Positions 23,113 to 26,958 of a DNA stretch of 26,958 bases are shown here, piece after piece. The DNA lies in the NCBI GenBank assembly GCA_958415665.1, contig CATYZK010000024.1, positions 1-26,958 on the forward strand, written 5' to 3'. The position numbers were made by a program, and so were the translations under genes. Numbering within the stretch: the stretch's first letter is position 1; each line of letters begins with the position of its first letter. The notes under the pieces were generated by a model that saw only the letters and a program-made list of their open reading frames with translations, made no database searches and was not told the DNA's origin. The DNA comes from an uncultured Collinsella sp. (GTDB lineage Bacteria; Actinomycetota; Coriobacteriia; Coriobacteriales; Coriobacteriaceae).

Positions 23113-23634
23113 TTGGTTATCTTGGGTATCGACCCCGGTTTGGCTCATACGGGTTGGGGGATTATCGAGGAGCGGCGTGGCGAGGTTCGCTGCCGTGCCT
23201 ATGGCTGCATCGAGACCAGCGCGGGTAGTCCGCTCGCGGTGCGCCTGTCGCATATCGCCCGCGACCTCAAGGACGTCGTGGAGCGTTATCGACCCGATAC
23301 CGCTGCCATCGAGAGCATTTACTTTGGCGCCAACGTTCGCTCGGCCATCCCTACGGCGCATGCCCGCGGTGCCGCGCTCGTGGCGCTTTCGGAATGCGCG
23401 CTCGAGATTGGCGAGTACACGCCTATGCAGATTAAGCAGGCTGTTGTGGGCACCGGAGCCGCGGACAAACGGCAGGTCGCGTATATGGTTCGTACGCTCA
23501 CGCAGCTCGACCACGACCCGCATCCCGACCATGCCGCCGATGCCCTGGCTTGCGCCATCTGCCACGTAAACCTCAGCCGCACCCGTGCCCTTACCGGTGG
23601 CGAGTTCTATCAACAGAGAGGAACCGGATACTGA
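23113..23634 (+). CDS. ruvC: Crossover junction endodeoxyribonuclease RuvC
   Basis: RuvC cuts Holliday junctions symmetrically, working with RuvAB. The 173-residue protein has the expected acidic site: D7 in LGIDPGLAHTG, E67 in AIESIYFG, and H140 and D143 in HPDHAADALACAI, the His variant seen in several RuvC proteins. No frame supports an upstream ATG. A TTG start at 23113 is chosen because GGGGAGG stands seven bases upstream and the family's first strand (VILGIDPG) begins right there. The stop TGA overlaps the ruvA ATG (TGATG), so the genes are translationally coupled. Confidence 0.96.
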   Translation: MVILGIDPGLAHTGWGIIEERRGEVRCRAYGCIETSAGSPLAVRLSHIARDLKDVVERYRPDTAAIESIYFGANVRSAIPTAHARGAALVALSECALEIGEYTPMQIKQAVVGTGAADKRQVAYMVRTLTQLDHDPHPDHAADALACAICHVNLSRTRALTGGEFYQQRGTGY

Positions 23635-24254
23635 TGATTTCCCAGCTCCATGGAACGCTTGTCGAGGCCACGATGAGCTCTGCTGTCGTCGACGTGTCGG
23701 GCGTTGGCTTTGAACTCGGCATCTCGGGTAGCACTGCGGCCACGTTGCCGACGCCCGGCGGCGAGGTCCGCCTCTACACGCGTATGCAGGTGCGCGAGGA
23801 CGCCATGACACTTTTCGGTTTTTCCTCAAAGGATGAGCGCACGATGTTCGACCGGCTCGTGTCCGTCTCGGGCGTTGGCCCGCGCTTGGCGCTCGCCGTA
23901 CTTTCCACCTATACCGTGGGCCAGTTGTATTCTCTGGTTATGGCCGAGGATGACAAGGGCATGGCCAAGGTGCCCGGTGTGGGCAAAAAGACAGCACAGC
24001 GCCTCATCTTGGAACTCAAGAGCACCTTTGCCAAGGACAAGGACTTTGTGCCGGTCGATGCGATCCCCGGTCAGGTTGCGATGCCCGTGCCCGCCGCCGC
24101 TCCTTCGGCGATCGATGACGCTCGTGCGGCACTCCTTTCCATGGGCTTTAGCCCGCAGGAGACCGATGTCGCTCTGAGCGGGTATGATGGGCAGGATATG
24201 CGTGTCGAGGATTTGCTCGGCGCGGCGCTTAAGCGACTCGGAATGGATGCGTGA
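23634..24254 (+). CDS. ruvA: Holliday junction DNA helicase subunit RuvA
   Basis: RuvA binds the four-way junction and loads RuvB. In 206 residues it shows the N-terminal OB domain (MISQLHGTLVEA ... VDVSGVGFEL ... TLFGFSSKDER), two helix-hairpin-helix motifs (LVSVSGVGPRLALAVL and MAKVPGVGKKTAQRLILEL), a flexible Pro/Ala linker (about 145-160), and a C-terminal UBA-like domain (DARAALLSMGFSPQETDVAL) that contacts RuvB. GAGAGGAA lies before the ATG. Both ends overlap neighbours through TGATG. Confidence 0.97.
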   Translation: MISQLHGTLVEATMSSAVVDVSGVGFELGISGSTAATLPTPGGEVRLYTRMQVREDAMTLFGFSSKDERTMFDRLVSVSGVGPRLALAVLSTYTVGQLYSLVMAEDDKGMAKVPGVGKKTAQRLILELKSTFAKDKDFVPVDAIPGQVAMPVPAAAPSAIDDARAALLSMGFSPQETDVALSGYDGQDMRVEDLLGAALKRLGMDA

Positions 24255-25321
24255 TGTGGGAAGCCGATGACTCTCAGGACCTGTGGGCGACGCCCGGCAA
24301 CTCGCCGGCGGCATCCATGGCGCACGGCGAGCGCATGGTGGGCTCGGAGCTGACGGCCGAGGACCTCGATGTCGATCGCACTTTGCGCCCCCAGCGCCTG
24401 GACGATTACTGCGGCCAGGAGCATATCAAGCAGAGCCTGCGCGTGTTGATCGAAGCGGCGCAGAGCCGTGGCGAGACGCTCGACCACGTGATCTTCTCGG
24501 GCCCTCCGGGTCTGGGCAAGACCACGCTGGCTACGGTTATCGCCAACGAGCTGGGCGCTCAGATCAAGACCACGAGTGGCCCTGCCATCGCGCGCACCGG
24601 CGACCTGGCAGCCATCCTTACTAACTTGCAGCCGGGTGATGTGCTGTTTATCGACGAGATCCACCGCCTCAACCGTTCGGTCGAGGAGGTCCTGTACCCC
24701 GCGATGGAGGACTTTGCCCTCGATATCGTGATTGGCAAGGGTCCGGCGGCGCGCTCGATTCGCCTGGATATTCCCAAGTTTACGCTGGTAGCGGCAACGA
24801 CCCGCTCAGGCATGTTGACCGGCCCGTTGCGCGACCGCTTTGGCATTTCATATCGCCTGGATTACTACACGGTCGAGGAGCTCGCGCAGATTGTGACGCG
24901 CTCGGCGACTATCCTGGGCGTGACGATCGACCGTCCCAGTGCACTCGAGATCGGCTCGCGTTCGCGCGGTACGCCACGTCTTGCCAACCGCCTGCTCAAG
25001 CGCGTGCGCGATTACGCACAGGTGCGCGGCAACGGTCCCATCGAGCTCGATATCTGTCGCCAGGCGCTCGAGTTCTTCGAGATCGATGAGCTCGGTCTGG
25101 ACTGGATGGATATTCGCATTTTGGAGACGCTCGCTAAGACGTTCTCCGGTCGTGCCGTGGGACTTACGACCCTTGCCAGCGCGGTGGGCGAGGACCCGGG
25201 CACGCTCGAGGATGTCTATGAGCCCTATCTGCTGCAGTGCGGGTTGATGATTCGTACGCCGCAGGGCCGTCAGGCAACCCTTCGCACCTTTGAGCACCTG
25301 GGGATTGAACCTACCGTTTAG
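24254..25321 (+). CDS. ruvB: Holliday junction branch migration ATPase RuvB
   Basis: RuvB is the AAA+ ring motor for branch migration. The 355-residue protein has Walker A SGPPGLGKTTLA (K89), Walker B LFIDEIHRLNRSVEE (D134-E135), sensor 1 and arginine-finger region AATTRSGMLTGPLRDRFG, sensor 2 around SRGTPRLANRLLKRVRDYAQ, and the C-terminal winged helix ending LMIRTPQGRQATL. ATG 24254 is preferred over GTG 24251 because it recreates the same TGATG overlap seen between ruvC and ruvA. The N-terminus is about 20 residues longer than in E. coli and acidic, as in many actinobacterial RuvB proteins. No strong terminator is seen after it. Confidence 0.97.
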   Translation: MWEADDSQDLWATPGNSPAASMAHGERMVGSELTAEDLDVDRTLRPQRLDDYCGQEHIKQSLRVLIEAAQSRGETLDHVIFSGPPGLGKTTLATVIANELGAQIKTTSGPAIARTGDLAAILTNLQPGDVLFIDEIHRLNRSVEEVLYPAMEDFALDIVIGKGPAARSIRLDIPKFTLVAATTRSGMLTGPLRDRFGISYRLDYYTVEELAQIVTRSATILGVTIDRPSALEIGSRSRGTPRLANRLLKRVRDYAQVRGNGPIELDICRQALEFFEIDELGLDWMDIRILETLAKTFSGRAVGLTTLASAVGEDPGTLEDVYEPYLLQCGLMIRTPQGRQATLRTFEHLGIEPTV

Positions 25322-25397
25322 GGCGCTTTGTTTTGGCGGGCTGTTGGGCTATCGCTGGGCATCGGGTAAACATATCGCCGTTCATCGGTTATGGGTG

Positions 25398-25425
25398 TTT
25401 TACTATTGCGCGCCCGTGCTATGCT
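25398..25425 (+). promoter_or_regulatory. Promoter candidate for fhs
   Basis: TGCTATGCT at 25417-25425 is an extended -10 box; TTTTAC at 25398-25403 is a weak -35 at 16 bases. It lies about 40 bases upstream of the fhs ATG. I see no riboswitch fold in the short leader. Confidence 0.5.
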
Positions 25426-25465
25426 GAATTGGTCTTTTTCTCATTCGGTAACGAAAGGACCGCCC

Positions 25466-26958
25466 ATGCCTACTGACATCGAAATCGCACGTTCTGTCAC
25501 GCCGCTGCCTATTACCGAGGTGGCCAAGAACGCCGGCGTCGACGTTAAGCACCTTATTCCGTACGGCTTCGACAAGGCTAAGGTCGACTATTCACTGCTC
25601 AACGAGCCGACTGATCACCAGGCCAAGCTCGTCCTCGTGACTGCTATCAACCCAACGCCTGCGGGCGAGGGTAAGACCACCACGACCATCGGTCTGGCCG
25701 ACGGCCTACGCCGTCGCGGCGTCAAGAGTGCCGTGGCCCTGCGCGAGCCTTCGCTCGGCCCCGTCTTTGGCGTTAAGGGCGGCGCTGCCGGCGGCGGCTG
25801 GGCTCAGGTCATCCCCATGGAGGATATCAACCTGCACTTTACCGGTGACTTCCATGCTATCGGCGCCGCCAATAACCTGCTGGCCGCTATGCTCGACAAC
25901 CATATTCAGCAGGGCAATCAGCTCGGTATTGACGTTAAGCGCATCACTTGGAAGCGCGTCGTCGATATGAACGACCGTCAGCTGCGCCACGTCATCGACG
26001 GTATTGGCGGTAAGGCCCAGGGCGTGCCGCGCGAGGACGGCTTCGATATCACCGTCGCCTCCGAGGTCATGGCAATCCTGTGCCTGTCTACGAGCATTAA
26101 CGACCTCAAGGAGCGCCTGGGCGAGATCGTCGTCGGCTACAGCTTTGCCGGCGAGCCCGTCCGTGCCCGCGACCTTAAGGCCCAGGGTGCCATGGCCGCG
26201 TTGCTTAAGGACGCGCTCAAGCCCAACTTGGTGCAAACGCTCGAGGGCACGCCCGCGTTTGTCCACGGCGGCCCCTTCGCCAACATTGCCCACGGCTGCA
26301 ACTCTATCATGGCCACGCGTATGGCGATGCGCTTTGGCGATGTCGCCATTACCGAGGCCGGCTTCGGTGCCGATCTGGGTGCCGAGAAGTTCCTCGACAT
26401 CAAGTGCCGCATGACGGGCGTTCGCCCCAGCGCCGTCGTGGTCGTCGCGACCGCTCGTGCGCTGAAGTACAACGGTGGCGTCGCCAAGGCCGACCTCAAC
26501 GAGGAGAACCTCGAGGCACTCAAGGCCGGCATGCCCAACCTGCTGCGTCACGTCGACAACATCCAGAACGTGTACGGCCTGCCCTGCGTGGTTGCCATCA
26601 ACCGCTTCCCGACGGACACCGAGGCCGAGCTTGCGCTCATCGAGTCCGAGTGCCAGAAGCTCGGCGTCAACGTTAAGCTTTCCGAGGTCTGGGCCAAGGG
26701 CGGCGAGGGCGCGCTCGACCTGGCCGATGAAGTCATGCGTCTGATTGAGCAGCCGAGCGAGCTCAAGTTTGCCTACGAGGACGGCGCCGATGTTGCCGAT
26801 GCCCTCGAGGCCGTCGCCACCAAGGTTTACCGCGCCGACGGCGTCGACTTTACGCCGGCTGCCAAGCGTCAGCTCGCAGAGCTGCGCGAGAACGGCTTTG
26901 GCAACCTGCCGGTGTGCGTGGCCAAGACGCAGTACAGCTTTAGCGACAACGCCAAGGC
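25466..26958 (+). CDS. fhs: Formate-tetrahydrofolate ligase, C-terminally cut by the window
   Basis: The enzyme uses ATP to join formate to tetrahydrofolate, feeding one-carbon units into purine synthesis or acetogenic metabolism. The 497 codons present (of about 555 in the family) begin MPTDIEIARSVTPLPITEVA. The ATP loop TPAGEGKTTTTIGL has K70, followed by REPSLGPVFGVKGGAAGGGWAQVIPMEDINLHFTGDF, TPAFVHGGPFANIAHGCNS and TEAGFGADLGAEKFLDIKCR, all typical of this enzyme. AAAGGA lies nine bases before the ATG. The gene has its own promoter and stands alone after ruvB. Codon use is strongly biased to C-ending codons, suggesting high expression. Confidence 0.97.
   Translation, partial: MPTDIEIARSVTPLPITEVAKNAGVDVKHLIPYGFDKAKVDYSLLNEPTDHQAKLVLVTAINPTPAGEGKTTTTIGLADGLRRRGVKSAVALREPSLGPVFGVKGGAAGGGWAQVIPMEDINLHFTGDFHAIGAANNLLAAMLDNHIQQGNQLGIDVKRITWKRVVDMNDRQLRHVIDGIGGKAQGVPREDGFDITVASEVMAILCLSTSINDLKERLGEIVVGYSFAGEPVRARDLKAQGAMAALLKDALKPNLVQTLEGTPAFVHGGPFANIAHGCNSIMATRMAMRFGDVAITEAGFGADLGAEKFLDIKCRMTGVRPSAVVVVATARALKYNGGVAKADLNEENLEALKAGMPNLLRHVDNIQNVYGLPCVVAINRFPTDTEAELALIESECQKLGVNVKLSEVWAKGGEGALDLADEVMRLIEQPSELKFAYEDGADVADALEAVATKVYRADGVDFTPAAKRQLAELRENGFGNLPVCVAKTQYSFSDNAK

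Noticed and set aside
22906..23829. Minus-strand frame across the ruvC upstream gap
   Set aside because: Mostly overlaps ruvC/ruvA in shadow, Arg/Ser-rich, no start signal.
25322..25465. Riboswitch (for example tetrahydrofolate) in the fhs leader
   Set aside because: The predicted leader is only about 35 bases and no conserved core or fold was recognised.
1..26958. CRISPR array, rRNA or tRNA genes
   Set aside because: No regularly spaced direct repeats and no rRNA or tRNA signatures were noticed in any intergenic stretch.

Overview
The window looks like ordinary chromosome from a high-GC anaerobe of the class Coriobacteriia, most likely Collinsella or a close relative. This is inferred from the GC-rich third codon positions, a superoxide reductase, formate-tetrahydrofolate ligase, and a DnaE/AddAB/SNF2 neighbourhood with the long insertions common in that group. 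No database search was run. There are 16 protein-coding genes, two of them cut by the window edges, and no rRNA, tRNA or CRISPR array.

Region by region: (1) 1-394 is the 3' end of an IS3-family insertion sequence. (2) 648-1676 is an M42 metallopeptidase. It converges on a sulphur-handling block: mnmA and cysK on the minus strand, and a divergent Rrf2-type regulator with a cysteine-rich segment. The AT-rich cysK/rrf2 gap holds a cysK promoter overlapped by a palindrome. (3) 4782-5718 carries a small four-helix membrane protein and a TrpR-like gene (YerC/YecD family), the latter preceded by an aromatic-rich short reading frame. (4) 5848-20254 is a DNA replication and repair block: addB, addA, dnaE and a SWIM/SNF2 ATPase. 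(5) 20405-22870 encodes a superoxide reductase and a protein shaped like glutamine-dependent NAD+ synthetase whose catalytic residues appear lost in both halves. (6) 23113-25321 is ruvCAB with TGATG start/stop overlaps. (7) 25466 to the end is fhs, without its C-terminus.

The genes make sense as groups. CysK makes cysteine, the sulphur source for tRNA thiolation by MnmA, and the Rrf2 protein is placed to sense cysteine or Fe-S status. AddAB and RuvCAB act at opposite ends of recombinational repair, with the DnaE replicase between them.

The best leads outside the standard genes are the NAD+-synthetase-like pseudoenzyme, three very long intergenic palindromes (two sharing termini while their inner stems differ and still pair), the aromatic-codon leader ORF before the TrpR-like gene, and the promoter/hairpin arrangement before mnmA.
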